64,000 bases of DNA, taken from contig JAHAJA010000020.1 in the NCBI GenBank assembly GCA_018372435.1, forward strand, positions 3,503 through 67,502, written 5' to 3'. Shown one piece after another: positions 1 to 9,114 of the stretch; the first letter of the stretch is position 1; the number at the start of each line of letters is the position of its first letter. The position numbers were made by a program, and so were the translations under genes. The notes below the pieces were generated by a model, which worked only from the letters and a program-made list of their open reading frames with translations, was not told the DNA's origin and searched no databases. The stretch comes from Clostridiales bacterium. GTDB taxonomy: Bacteria; Bacillota; Clostridia; Lachnospirales; Lachnospiraceae.

Positions 1-3000
1 TCCCATCACTTTCACTTAATAACTCATATAGATCTTTTTCTTTTAATAAGAATACCTCTTTTGAAGGAAACTTTATCCACACATCTTTTGGCAAAGAATC
101 AAATGGTATAATCTCGCCGCAAATCAACTTAGCCGGCTTGTCTTCTTCTACTGTAATCTTACCTCTAATAAATACTTTGTTATCTTCTAGTAGATGTTCT
201 TTATAACGTTCATAATCTCTAGGGAAGATGATTACTTCTACATTACCGAATAAATCTTCTATAGTGATAAATGCCATCATTGAATTATTTCTAGTAGCTT
301 TTACCGTCTTTGCTGTTATCATCCCACCAATTATAGCGGTTTCTCCATCTCCTACCTTTACACAGTTTGTTTCTTCGTCTAATGCAAAGTCTGTAGAGTA
401 TGCTGTAATATTCTTTTTCCACAAGGATTCGAATTCTTGTAACGGATGACCACTTACATAGATTCCAAGCACTTCTTTTTCAAACCCTAATAACATATCT
501 ATAGTAAATTCGCCCACATCAGGCATCTGAATCTCTTCCACTTTTTCTTCCTTACCCATAAAATCAAATAAGGAAAACTGCCCTGAGATGGAATCCTTCT
601 TTTCACGGTTCACATCCTCTAATACTTTAACATAGATCATCATCTTCTGTCTTCTTGTACCAGGTAAACTATCTACAGCACCTGACTTTATAAAACTTTC
701 GATGGTTCTCTTGTTAATCTCTTTTCCTGTTAGTCGCTTCGCAAAGTCCTTCAGATTAGGGAACTTACCATTCTCCTCTCTCTCTGCTACAATCGCATCA
801 ATTACAGGTCTACCAAGTCCTTTAATTGCACTAAGACCATAACGAATATCTGTACCCGCCACAGAGAAATTGCCCTCTCCTTCATTGATATCTGGAGGAA
901 GAATCTGAATCCCCATCTGTCTACAACTATAGATATATTCTGATACCTTTGATGGATTATCCATTACCGATGTCATAAGCGCAGCCATAAATTCTACTGG
1001 ATAGTATTTCTTTAGATATGCAGTTTGATAAGAAACAACGGCATATGCTGCTGCATGAGATTTGTTAAATGCGTATTTTGCAAAGTCTGTCATCTCATCG
1101 TAGATATGATTTGCAACTGCTTCAGGTATTCCATTGTTTACGCAACCCTTAACACCTTCCGCTTCATTACCATATACGAAATTCTGACGCTCTTTTTCCA
1201 TTACCGAAGCTTTCTTCTTAGACATGGCACGACGAACTAAATCGCTTCGTCCATAGCTATATCCCGCAAGATCACGAACAATCTGCATAACCTGTTCTTG
1301 ATATACAATACATCCATACGTTGGTGCGAGAATAGGCTCGAGTTGTGGGCACTCATATACAATGGAATCTTGTTCATTCTTACCTCGTATATACTTTGGT
1401 ATGAAGTCCATTGGACCCGGCCGATATAAGGAGATTCCAGCTATAATATCTTCAAGATTTTGCGGTTTTAATTCCTTCATGAAGTTTTTCATACCAGCAC
1501 TTTCTAGCTGGAAGATACCATCTGTCTTACCAGAACCAATTAGTTCAAATACACCTTTATCGTCATAATCAATATGATCGATATCTAGCTGCTTATCCTC
1601 TGGTAGCTTCTTATTCACTAACTTAACTGCATTCTGTATAACCGTTAGCGTACGAAGTCCTAGGAAGTCCATCTTTAATAGTCCCAATTCTTCTAAAGTT
1701 GTCATAGGAAACTGGGTTGTAATTGTATCGTCCGATGCTCTAGACAACGGTACATATTCATCAATAGATGCCTTACTGATTACAACACCCGCAGCATGCA
1801 TAGAAGTATGTCTTGGTAATCCTTCTAACTTCATTGACATATCTAGAAGGTACTTTGCTTGTTCATCGGAATTATATAAGGTCTTCAACTCGGGATTCAT
1901 ATCAATTGCCTTCTTAATCGTAATTCCAAGTTCTGTTGGAATCATCTTGGCAACACTATCTACATAGGCATATGGTAAATCAAGTGCTCGTCCTATATCA
2001 CGTATAACCATCTTGGCTGCCATTGTTCCAAAGGTTACAATCTGCACCACGCGGTCCTTACCATACTTGCGTACAACATAATCAATTACTTCTTGTCTAC
2101 GTTCGAAGCAAAAATCGATATCAATATCGGGCATTGTTAAACGTTCTGGATTTAAGAACCTCTCAAACAGTAGATTATATTTGATTGGATCAATATTCGT
2201 AATTCCAAGTGTATAGGAAACGATACTACCGGCCGCTGAACCACGTCCTGGTCCCACCATAATACCATGATCTCTTGCATATTTAATAAAGTCCCACGTA
2301 ATTAAAAAGTAGTCAACAAACCCCATGCTATGAATGGTCTCTAATTCGTATGTCAAACGTTCTCTAAGTTCATCCGAAGGATCTGGATAACGCACTTCTA
2401 ATCCCTCATTACATAATTTCTGAAGATAATCCCATGCAGAATATCCATCTGGTACATCATAGCTTGGTAACTTATACTCACCGAATACAATTTCCACATT
2501 ACAACGCTCGGCAATCTTATTGGTATTCTCAAGTGCTTCTTTCGCATAAGGAAATATTTCTTCCATCTCCTCTGGAGACTTCACGTAATATTGTCCCCCT
2601 TCATAACGCATACGATTCTCATCTTCAACCTTCTTCTGTGTCTGAATACATAGAAGAATATCGTGTGGCTCTTCATCACTTGCTAACGTATAATGAATAT
2701 CATTCGTCGCAACAAGTGGAATTCCTGTTTCACGGTTCAGTCTAAGCATACCTTGATTTACCGTCTTTTGCTCTGGAATTCCATGGTCTTGTATCTCTAA
2801 GAAGAAATTATTCTCACCAAATACTTCCTGCAGGCGTAATGCTTCTTTCTTCGCTTCTTCATAGAAACCTTTTCTTAGATTACTTGCAACAATACCCGCT
2901 AAACAGGCGCTTAATGCAATTACTCCTTCGTGGTACTGCTCTAATACCTCATAGTCCACTCTAGGTTTATAATAGAAGCCTTCTGTAAAACCTCTGGACA

Positions 3001-3313
3001 CAATCTTCATCAAGTTATGGAAGCCTGTATCGTTCTCAGCTAATAACACAAGATGGTTATAACGAACATTATTGTTGTTCTCTTTATCAAATCGTGATCC
3101 TGATGTAACATACACTTCACAACCTAAGATTGGTTTAATTCCTTGTGCTTTTGCAGCTCGGTAAAAGTCAATTACTCCATACATTACACCGTGATCCGTT
3201 ATAGCCACACTGGTCATTCCTAATTCTTTGACCCTAGCAATTAATTCTGTTATTTTATTCGATCCGTCTAGCAAACTATATTCGGTATGGACGTGCAAGT
3301 GTGTAAAGTTCAT
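1..3313 (-). CDS. dnaE: DNA polymerase III alpha subunit DnaE (3' end outside window)
   Basis: Replicative DNA polymerase catalytic subunit of the DnaE1 type. I translated 1104 codons from the ATG at 3313, which follows the Shine-Dalgarno AGGAGG; the last part of the C-terminus lies beyond the left edge. The N-terminus has the PHP domain signature HLHVHTEYS (residues 5-13). The catalytic palm carries PDIDIDF near residue 395 and the third acidic motif KMDFLG near residue 548. An OB-fold-like segment (IIGGMITAKTVK) is visible near the truncated end. The lack of an N-terminal 3'-5' exonuclease insertion separates it from PolC. It is the last gene of the leftward housekeeping block; the family is usually about 1150 residues, so only a small part is missing. 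Confidence 0.97.
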   Translation of the reverse strand, partial: MNFTHLHVHTEYSLLDGSNKITELIARVKELGMTSVAITDHGVMYGVIDFYRAAKAQGIKPILGCEVYVTSGSRFDKENNNNVRYNHLVLLAENDTGFHNLMKIVSRGFTEGFYYKPRVDYEVLEQYHEGVIALSACLAGIVASNLRKGFYEEAKKEALRLQEVFGENNFFLEIQDHGIPEQKTVNQGMLRLNRETGIPLVATNDIHYTLASDEEPHDILLCIQTQKKVEDENRMRYEGGQYYVKSPEEMEEIFPYAKEALENTNKIAERCNVEIVFGEYKLPSYDVPDGYSAWDYLQKLCNEGLEVRYPDPSDELRERLTYELETIHSMGFVDYFLITWDFIKYARDHGIMVGPGRGSAAGSIVSYTLGITNIDPIKYNLLFERFLNPERLTMPDIDIDFCFERRQEVIDYVVRKYGKDRVVQIVTFGTMAAKMVIRDIGRALDLPYAYVDSVAKMIPTELGITIKKAIDMNPELKTLYNSDEQAKYLLDMSMKLEGLPRHTSMHAAGVVISKASIDEYVPLSRASDDTITTQFPMTTLEELGLLKMDFLGLRTLTVIQNAVKLVNKKLPEDKQLDIDHIDYDDKGVFELIGSGKTDGIFQLESAGMKNFMKELKPQNLEDIIAGISLYRPGPMDFIPKYIRGKNEQDSIVYECPQLEPILAPTYGCIVYQEQVMQIVRDLAGYSYGRSDLVRRAMSKKKASVMEKERQNFVYGNEAEGVKGCVNNGIPEAVANHIYDEMTDFAKYAFNKSHAAAYAVVSYQTAYLKKYYPVEFMAALMTSVMDNPSKVSEYIYSCRQMGIQILPPDINEGEGNFSVAGTDIRYGLSAIKGLGRPVIDAIVAEREENGKFPNLKDFAKRLTGKEINKRTIESFIKSGAVDSLPGTRRQKMMIYVKVLEDVNREKKDSISGQFSLFDFMGKEEKVEEIQMPDVGEFTIDMLLGFEKEVLGIYVSGHPLQEFESLWKKNITAYSTDFALDEETNCVKVGDGETAIIGGMITAKTVKATRNNSMMAFITIEDLFGNVEVIIFPRDYERYKEHLLEDNKVFIRGKITVEEDKPAKLICGEIIPFDSLPKDVWIKFPSKEVFLLKEKDLYELLSESDG

Positions 3314-3451
3314 GATTTTCCTCCTTAAGTGATGTGTTTCTGGTGTAAGACAAGGACGTAACGTAGTAATTCACCAAAACACTCTCTTAGAAGCGAGCCC
3401 CAATTGGCGCCTTCGACCTTAATCTATGTAAATCCGTATATTTTCTCTATT

Positions 3452-3457
3452 ATCATA
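3452..3457 (-). promoter_or_regulatory. Possible extended -10 promoter of dnaE
   Basis: The minus strand reads TGGTATGAT here, an extended -10 element (TG-N-TATGAT), about 140 bases upstream of the dnaE start. No convincing -35 box is present at the usual distance. The call rests on this short match only. Confidence 0.3.
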
Positions 3458-3510
3458 CCATTTTTTTGATAGCATTACTAGTACAAATGTTCTCCAATTA
3501 CTATTGAAAG

Positions 3511-4455
3511 CTAGTGAATGATTTCAAAAATATAAACATCTCCTTCTGCTATATTCAGAGAAACCTGCCCATTTACATCTACTTCATATGCAGTACTCCT
3601 ATTGTGTTTTAAGTTACTTGGTATGGGTTTTAGTCGATCACCACTGTCCACTATAACTGTATAATCAAGTGCTACGCTTACCTTAGCTTGTACAGTAAAT
3701 ACACCTTCTTGTAAAAATTCAATTATTAGATACTCTTTATTCGTATTCGTTTCATTAAAGAATTGTTCAATAATATTACTTTCTATCTCCGTTGCTGCAC
3801 GTACTCGTAACATAAGATTTAGATCTGTAACCTTCCTTACTTGTTTCCCTTTTTGTTTTCCATCAAGAAACCAAGCATATCTCACTATTTTATCATTTCC
3901 CACGATACGTATTGTTATGCTTTTCTCACTCTTTATAAGAGTTGCAATTGCTTCTTGTCTAAGCATAATCTCTTCTATTTGTATATTACTTTTTTTCATA
4001 ATAGAATCTGGTATGTGAATTGCTATTTCAACTTGATTTATTTCTGATGTTTCTATATACTCCTTAATTGCATCTGTAGGGCATTCTATATGTATTTTGA
4101 GTGGTTGTTGTTCTGACGTTTCCTGTGATAATTCAATTATTCTCTCTTCTGAAAATTCTAGCATAACCTCAGCAGTTTTGATTCCTACTTGATCTTCGCT
4201 TATTTCCATATGTACACCGGGATAAACTTTAGCTAATGATGTTATGACTTTATTACCTTTATCTCTTACTACGACAGATTTTACTTTTGATCCTTCCCCC
4301 GTATTAACTTGCATAATTTGTGCATTACCATTTTCCTTAGCTTTCATCGTAACTTCCTTGAACATTGACCCGTGTAGAAGACTTGCACCTAGCATACAAG
4401 TAGCTACAACAACACAACCTTTTATACGTTTCACTCTATTACATATTCCTCCCAT
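3511..4455 (-). CDS. Secreted or membrane-anchored protein of unknown function
   Basis: I do not recognise this 314-residue protein. It starts with a basic N-terminus followed by a hydrophobic stretch (about residues 11-30, VVVATCMLGASLL) that looks like a signal peptide or a single anchor. The rest is rich in beta-prone segments, with several alternating hydrophobic strands near the end (VQAKVSVALDYTVIVD). It lacks an obvious lipobox and catalytic motif. It lies between the HPr-like gene and dnaE, positions that are normally adjacent in related genomes, so it may be a lineage-specific insertion. Its upstream neighbour ends with its own terminator, so it is probably transcribed separately. 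Confidence 0.7.
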   Translation of the reverse strand: MGGICNRVKRIKGCVVVATCMLGASLLHGSMFKEVTMKAKENGNAQIMQVNTGEGSKVKSVVVRDKGNKVITSLAKVYPGVHMEISEDQVGIKTAEVMLEFSEERIIELSQETSEQQPLKIHIECPTDAIKEYIETSEINQVEIAIHIPDSIMKKSNIQIEEIMLRQEAIATLIKSEKSITIRIVGNDKIVRYAWFLDGKQKGKQVRKVTDLNLMLRVRAATEIESNIIEQFFNETNTNKEYLIIEFLQEGVFTVQAKVSVALDYTVIVDSGDRLKPIPSNLKHNRSTAYEVDVNGQVSLNIAEGDVYIFEIIH

Positions 4456-4564
4456 CTGATTGTTTTGTATATATTTTACATATTGATAGTATCATCCGTT
4501 GTCACCATAGTCAAACCATACCATCATTGGTTTTTCGCCAAAGTATGCATATTCACCTTCATAC

Positions 4565-4620
4565 AAAAAAGGCTATAGTAAAAGTAGATCACCAATCAAC
4601 TTTTACTATAGCCTTTTTTC
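4565..4620 (-). terminator. Intrinsic terminator after the HPr-like gene
   Basis: A near-perfect 19-bp inverted repeat (arms AAAAGGCTATAGTAAAAG and its complement) with a 15-base loop, flanked by A and T runs, sits 12 bases past the HPr-like stop codon. It can act in both directions. Confidence 0.9.
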
Positions 4621-4631
4621 TTTATTACCAA

Positions 4632-4886
4632 CTATTTGCTACTTAAATACTTTTCAATGTTCTCCATAGCTGTTTCTTCATCAATTCCATCAGCTATAAC
4701 TGTAACTGTTTCACCAGCCGCAATAGCAAGACTCATCATACCCATAATACTCTTGGCATTTACTTTCTTTTCTTCACTTTCAACATAAATACTACTTTCG
4801 TATTGACTAGCTACTTGAACAAGTAAAGCAATTGGTCTAGCCTCTAATCCTGTTGGAATCTTAATTGTTATTTGTTTTGTAATCAT
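4632..4886 (-). CDS. crh: HPr-family protein of the Crh type (Glu15, Ser46)
   Basis: An 84-residue HPr fold protein. In true HPr the PTS phosphorylation site is His15 in a GxHARP context; here the sequence is GLEARP, so position 15 is Glu and PTS phosphotransfer is not possible. Ser46, the target of HPr kinase, is kept in VNAKSIMG. Bacillus Crh has Gln15 and Ser46, so this is best read as a regulatory, non-PTS paralogue that acts with CcpA in catabolite repression once phosphorylated by HprK. The gene overlaps the whiA stop codon by four bases (ATGA), which suggests translational coupling, and hprK lies 4 kb upstream in the same block. The Crh role is inferred from these two residues and from the context next to whiA. 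Confidence 0.85.
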   Translation of the reverse strand: MITKQITIKIPTGLEARPIALLVQVASQYESSIYVESEEKKVNAKSIMGMMSLAIAAGETVTVIADGIDEETAMENIEKYLSSK

Positions 4887-5896
4887 AACTTCTCCTCCTT
4901 GTGTTCCCTTAAATTATCTGCAATAATACTTAATTTTCTTAATCTATGATTAACTCCTGATTTACCAATTGGTACGCTAAGCAATTGCCCTAATTCTTTC
5001 AAGGATGCTTCTGGGTGAGCCAATCGAAGGGTCGCTATCTCTTCTAATCCTTCATCTAATTCACCAAATCCAATTAATTCTTTGATAAATAGGATATCTT
5101 CCACTTGCTTAGAAGCAGCGGCAACGGTTTTATTAATATTTGCAGTTTCACAATTAACTTGTCTATTAATTGAATTTCTCATTTCTTTTAGTATTCGCAC
5201 ATTTTCTAAATTCATTAAGGCAATATGTGCCTCCATTACATTTAATAAGTCAACGATTTGAGAGCCTTCTTTTAAATATACTACAAAATACCGTTTTCGC
5301 TGAACAATTTTTGCTTCAATTCCAAAAACCTTCAACATATCACGTAATTGAACAGCTTTTGGCCTTGTTGGTAGGGCTATCTCAAAGTGATATGCTTTAC
5401 TTGGATCACTAATGGATCCAGATGATATGAATGAACCTCTGATAAATGCTCTCTTACAACAAGTATTCTGGACAACAATATTATCTACTATGGATAAATT
5501 TTCTTTAATATCTCCATACTCGGTTATTAACCTGGTTGCCTTTAATATATTCTTAGCAACATCAGATTGTTTAACAATAGCAATATAAATATTTCCTTTT
5601 TTTAATGTTTCTTCCATGTCACTTCTTAATTCGGAAGTCTGAACTATATTTCGCTCATATTTCTTCTGCCTTACTATTATTTCAGGCCGCACATCAAAAG
5701 CTGCTATTAACAGATTTTGAAATTTTCTTGCTACTGTAAGATTTTCAGAATGAATCTTTATCATGTATTCATCTCTAACAGAAATAGAAATTCTACCACA
5801 TAAACTAATGATAGCAGCAACTTCTGCTATTTGACAATGTCTAGCCGAATTAATTTGATTCGATAATTCTTCTTTTACATCTTTTGAAAATGACAT
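4883..5896 (-). CDS. whiA: Sporulation/cell-division regulator WhiA
   Basis: A 337-residue WhiA homologue. The family joins an N-terminal degenerate LAGLIDADG homing-endonuclease fold to a C-terminal helix-turn-helix; here the HTH lies in about the last 60 residues and includes LKELGQLLSVPIGKSGVNHR, the usual family end. In Firmicutes WhiA binds DNA and affects division and chromosome segregation. The ATG at 5896 has a GAGGTG Shine-Dalgarno that overlaps the rapZ stop, and the stop overlaps the start of the HPr-like gene. The gene yvcK, which often stands between rapZ and whiA, is absent. Confidence 0.95.
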   Translation of the reverse strand: MSFSKDVKEELSNQINSARHCQIAEVAAIISLCGRISISVRDEYMIKIHSENLTVARKFQNLLIAAFDVRPEIIVRQKKYERNIVQTSELRSDMEETLKKGNIYIAIVKQSDVAKNILKATRLITEYGDIKENLSIVDNIVVQNTCCKRAFIRGSFISSGSISDPSKAYHFEIALPTRPKAVQLRDMLKVFGIEAKIVQRKRYFVVYLKEGSQIVDLLNVMEAHIALMNLENVRILKEMRNSINRQVNCETANINKTVAAASKQVEDILFIKELIGFGELDEGLEEIATLRLAHPEASLKELGQLLSVPIGKSGVNHRLRKLSIIADNLREHKEEKL

Positions 5897-5907
5897 TGTT
5901 ATTCACC

Positions 5908-6786
5908 TCAAACTAGCTTCTTTAGTAGTGCATCTTTTTTAATATCTCTATGCTCAACTTTAAATCCGTATTCTAACTTAGATAATCTATCGCTTAAAGC
6001 ATTCGCAATGGATACAGAACGGTGTTTACCACCCGTACATCCTATGCCTACAACTAATTGATTCTTTCCTTCTTCTATATAATTGGGAATTAAGAATTCA
6101 AGCATATCTTCTAATTTGTCCAGAAATTCAGTTGCTTTTTGTGATGACATCACATACTCATATACTGGTTTATCATTACCTGTCTGCGGCTTTAACTCTT
6201 GATCATAATATGGATTCGGTAAAAAGCGTACATCAAATACTAAATCACAGTCCGTTGGGATTCCATACTTAAAACCAAAAGAAAGAATAGTTATATAGAA
6301 GTTACCATATTCTTGCTCTTGAACAAAGATTTTATTAATTTCAATTTTAAGCTCACGAATCAAAAGCTGGCTTGTATCTATTATAAAATCTGCTTGTTTT
6401 TTTAGAAATTCTAACTTTTCTCTTTCTAATTCAATTCCCGCATCTACTCTACCATTCCCAGACAAGGGATGATTCCTTCTCGTCTCTTTAAAACGCTTAA
6501 CAAGAACTTCATTCACAGTATCAAGGTAAAGTATCTCGTATGAATATCCTTTGCTTATTGCTTCAACGAGTATCTCATTCAAGCCTTCTAATGCTTGCCC
6601 GCTACGGATATCAATACCTAATGCTATTTTATCAAGCTGTGAACTTTGATCATATGCAAGCTGAGCAAACTTCAGAATAAGTTGGATTGGTAGATTATCC
6701 ACACAAAAAAAGCCAATATCCTCCAACATCTTCAAAACAGAGCTCTTACCAGCTCCCGACATCCCTGTAACGATTACAAACCTCAA
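5908..6786 (-). CDS. rapZ: RNase adapter / nucleotide-binding protein RapZ (YvcJ)
   Basis: A 292-residue P-loop protein of the RapZ/YvcJ family. The Walker A GMSGAGKS is at residues 8-15 and the family C-terminal signature GCTGGKHRSV is near residue 250. The YvcJ proteins bind and hydrolyse GTP or ATP; in E. coli RapZ delivers the sRNA GlmZ to RNase E, but in Firmicutes the role is less clear and has been linked to competence. The gene sits 12 bases upstream of whiA and 47 bases downstream of murB, as in many Clostridia. Confidence 0.95.
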   Translation of the reverse strand: MRFVIVTGMSGAGKSSVLKMLEDIGFFCVDNLPIQLILKFAQLAYDQSSQLDKIALGIDIRSGQALEGLNEILVEAISKGYSYEILYLDTVNEVLVKRFKETRRNHPLSGNGRVDAGIELEREKLEFLKKQADFIIDTSQLLIRELKIEINKIFVQEQEYGNFYITILSFGFKYGIPTDCDLVFDVRFLPNPYYDQELKPQTGNDKPVYEYVMSSQKATEFLDKLEDMLEFLIPNYIEEGKNQLVVGIGCTGGKHRSVSIANALSDRLSKLEYGFKVEHRDIKKDALLKKLV

Positions 6787-6833
6787 GATAAAACCTCCTA
6801 CGTTCTACCAATACAACTATATGATTATTACTT

Positions 6834-7742
6834 TCAGAATTCTCCTATAATACGTACTTCTGGTTCTAACATAACTTGATGCTTTTCATATACAATATGT
6901 TGTACATCTTCTATAAGCTGTCTAACCTCACTTGCAGTACCATTTCCTACATTTATAACAAATCCACAGTGTTTCATTGATATCATAATATCACCAACAC
7001 GGTATCCTGCTAACCCAGAGTCCATTATAAGTTTACCTGCAAAATAACCTACAGGGCGTTTGAATGTGCTTCCCGCGCTAGGATATTCTAATGGTTGTTT
7101 TTCTACTCGTTTTCTATTAAATTCTGCTATCTCTGCTAGTATATCTTCCTTATTTCCATAAGGTAACTCAAAAACTGCTTCTATTACAATGTAAGAATTC
7201 TTTTGTATAATACTAGTTCGATATGCTAATTGTAATTCTTCTTTATTCAGTGTGAAAATCTCACCTTCTTGATTTAATACAGTTGCTGATATGATATAAT
7301 CTTTAATCTCATAACCATACGCTCCCGCATTCATTGTAACTGCTCCACCTAGAGTTCCAGGAATACCACATTCTCCTTGTAAACCTGCTAGGTTATGTTC
7401 AGCCGCCTGGGTTGCTAATCTAGAAAGCATAACACCTGCTCCTGCCGTAACAATGTTTTTATCAATTTTTATCAAATCAAAATTCTTATATATCTGGATT
7501 ATTACACCCTTATAACCTTTATCCCCAACTAATAGATTACTACCTTTACCTATTATATAATATGGTATATTACTTTCCTTACACACCTTAATAACTAGTT
7601 TTAGTTGGTCCTCATTCTCAGGAGTAACAAAGTACTCTGCTGGTCCACCTATTTTGAATGTTGTGTGTTTTGCAAGCGGTTCATTTCTTACTATGTTTTC
7701 TTCAGGTAAGATCGCCTTTAATTTCTGATTTATATCATTCAA
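6834..7742 (-). CDS. murB: UDP-N-acetylenolpyruvoylglucosamine reductase MurB
   Basis: This cytoplasmic FAD enzyme reduces UDP-GlcNAc-enolpyruvate to UDP-MurNAc in peptidoglycan precursor synthesis. The 302-residue protein shows the FAD-binding segment GKGSNLLVGD, the glycine-rich GECGIPGTLGGAVTMNAGAYG, the catalytic Ser225 in SAGSTFKRP, and Glu295 in EPEVR, as in type II (Gram-positive) MurB. The start codon is TTG at 7742, preceded by AGAGGT about nine bases upstream. It begins the murB-rapZ-whiA-HPr unit. Confidence 0.96.
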   Translation of the reverse strand: MNDINQKLKAILPEENIVRNEPLAKHTTFKIGGPAEYFVTPENEDQLKLVIKVCKESNIPYYIIGKGSNLLVGDKGYKGVIIQIYKNFDLIKIDKNIVTAGAGVMLSRLATQAAEHNLAGLQGECGIPGTLGGAVTMNAGAYGYEIKDYIISATVLNQEGEIFTLNKEELQLAYRTSIIQKNSYIVIEAVFELPYGNKEDILAEIAEFNRKRVEKQPLEYPSAGSTFKRPVGYFAGKLIMDSGLAGYRVGDIMISMKHCGFVINVGNGTASEVRQLIEDVQHIVYEKHQVMLEPEVRIIGEF

Positions 7743-8083
7743 AATAATACCTCTTTAATCAATTCTAATTTATATAAATATATGATTCCCTTATTCATCT
7801 TAACAACAGTATAATCTGTCATTTTTTACATTTTTTATTCGTTAGTACATTGTTATAATACAATACTTAATTCTTTATTTCAACTAAATTTATTTTTTTT
7901 AATTACTATTTTTAAATCTTTACAATTATAACAAGTTTACTCTTTACTGTTAAAACCGTTCTTAAATGTATATAATTGTATTTGTTTTTGGTGTTTTTTT
8001 ATTAATATTAACAAGAAAAGGACATACCACTATCACGAATGTCCTTTTCTTATATAAATCCAATCTTTTTTTGTACATTGTTA
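7743..8083. other. Intergenic region between glk and murB
   Basis: These 341 bases are very AT-rich and have no plausible gene. The right part holds the glucokinase terminator (8013-8051). The left part must hold the murB promoter; a TATACT box preceded by TGACAGAT occurs on the minus strand near 7810, but no matching -35 box is visible. Confidence 0.6.
8013..8051 (-). terminator. Intrinsic terminator of glk
   Basis: A 13-bp perfect inverted repeat (AAGAAAAGGACAT and its complement) with a 13-base loop lies 33 bases past the glucokinase stop codon and is followed by an AT-rich run. Confidence 0.85.
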
Positions 8084-9025
8084 TTAATTAATAACTAATC
8101 TTGCAGCTCCTACGATACCAGCATCATTACCAAGCTCAGCTAGTTTAAACTCTTTATCTTTATGTGCATGGAACGCATACTTCTCATAATGTCTCTGAAT
8201 TACATCAAGAAGGATTGCTCCTGCTTTAGAAACCCCACCACCAATTACGTATACATCTGGTTCTACAACCGCTGCTATATTGGCACACGCTACTCCTAGA
8301 TACCAACCAAGTTCTTCAACACATTCTGTAGCTATTTTGTCTCCTTCTTTTGCAGCGTCAAAAATCATCTTAGCGGATAGATTCTCTTTATCACGTATTG
8401 TAGATTCTTCTTCTGATTTTGCTAACAAACGTTTTGCTACCTTCACAATTCCTGTAGCTGAAGCGTATTGCTCTAGACAACCTTTTCTACCACAATTACA
8501 AGGATCTTCTTCTTCATAATTCACAAGCATATGGCCAATTTCACCAGCTGCACCCTTTGTTCCAGTGATGATTTTCCCATTATGTATTACACCACCGCCT
8601 ACACCTGTACCAAGTGTAATCATAATCATATCGCTGTAGCCCTTACCACCACCAAGCCACATCTCTCCTAATGCTGCAACGTTCGCATCATTTCCTGCTT
8701 TCACATTCGTAATACCTGTTAATCTCGTTACTTCTTCGGCAACATTGAATGTTCCCCAACCAAGATTTACACAAGTAAGAACTGTTCCTTTGTCATCTAC
8801 TGGACCTGGTACACCAATTCCAATTCCTTCGATTTCGTCTTTTGTGATTCCCTTTTCTTGCATCTTTTCAGATAATGATTCGCTAACATCTGATAATATT
8901 CTACTTCCGCCATCTTCTTTGCTTGTCTTAATTTCCCATTTATCAACAATAGTTCCATCTGTAGTAAATAGACCAATCTTAACTGTAGTTCCTCCAATAT
9001 CAACACCAAAACAATACTTATTCAT
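8084..9025 (-). CDS. glk: ROK-family glucokinase
   Basis: ATP-dependent glucose kinase feeding glycolysis. The 313-residue protein has the ATP phosphate motif DIGGTTVK (residues 9-16), the catalytic Asp113 in GNDAN, and the ROK zinc site made by His165 (GEIGH) and Cys176, Cys178 and Cys183 (CNCGRKGC). The length and motifs match Gram-positive GlkA proteins. No N-terminal DNA-binding domain is present, which excludes a NagC/XylR-type repressor. It stands between hprK and murB and ends with a terminator, so this intrusion in the usual hprK-murB order still fits with sugar-control genes. Confidence 0.93.
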   Translation of the reverse strand: MNKYCFGVDIGGTTVKIGLFTTDGTIVDKWEIKTSKEDGGSRILSDVSESLSEKMQEKGITKDEIEGIGIGVPGPVDDKGTVLTCVNLGWGTFNVAEEVTRLTGITNVKAGNDANVAALGEMWLGGGKGYSDMIMITLGTGVGGGVIHNGKIITGTKGAAGEIGHMLVNYEEEDPCNCGRKGCLEQYASATGIVKVAKRLLAKSEEESTIRDKENLSAKMIFDAAKEGDKIATECVEELGWYLGVACANIAAVVEPDVYVIGGGVSKAGAILLDVIQRHYEKYAFHAHKDKEFKLAELGNDAGIVGAARLVIN

Positions 9026-9114
9026 ATAATTCTTTCCTTTCCAAACATTTCTTATTAGTTACTGGTTAGAGTGTCAAAAGCCCCTGGTTCTTTGAACAGC
9101 TATATGATATTAAC

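Noticed and set aside
3340..3440. GC-richer stretch upstream of dnaE examined as a possible riboswitch or structured leader.
   Set aside because: No conserved riboswitch core or strong paired structure could be drawn.
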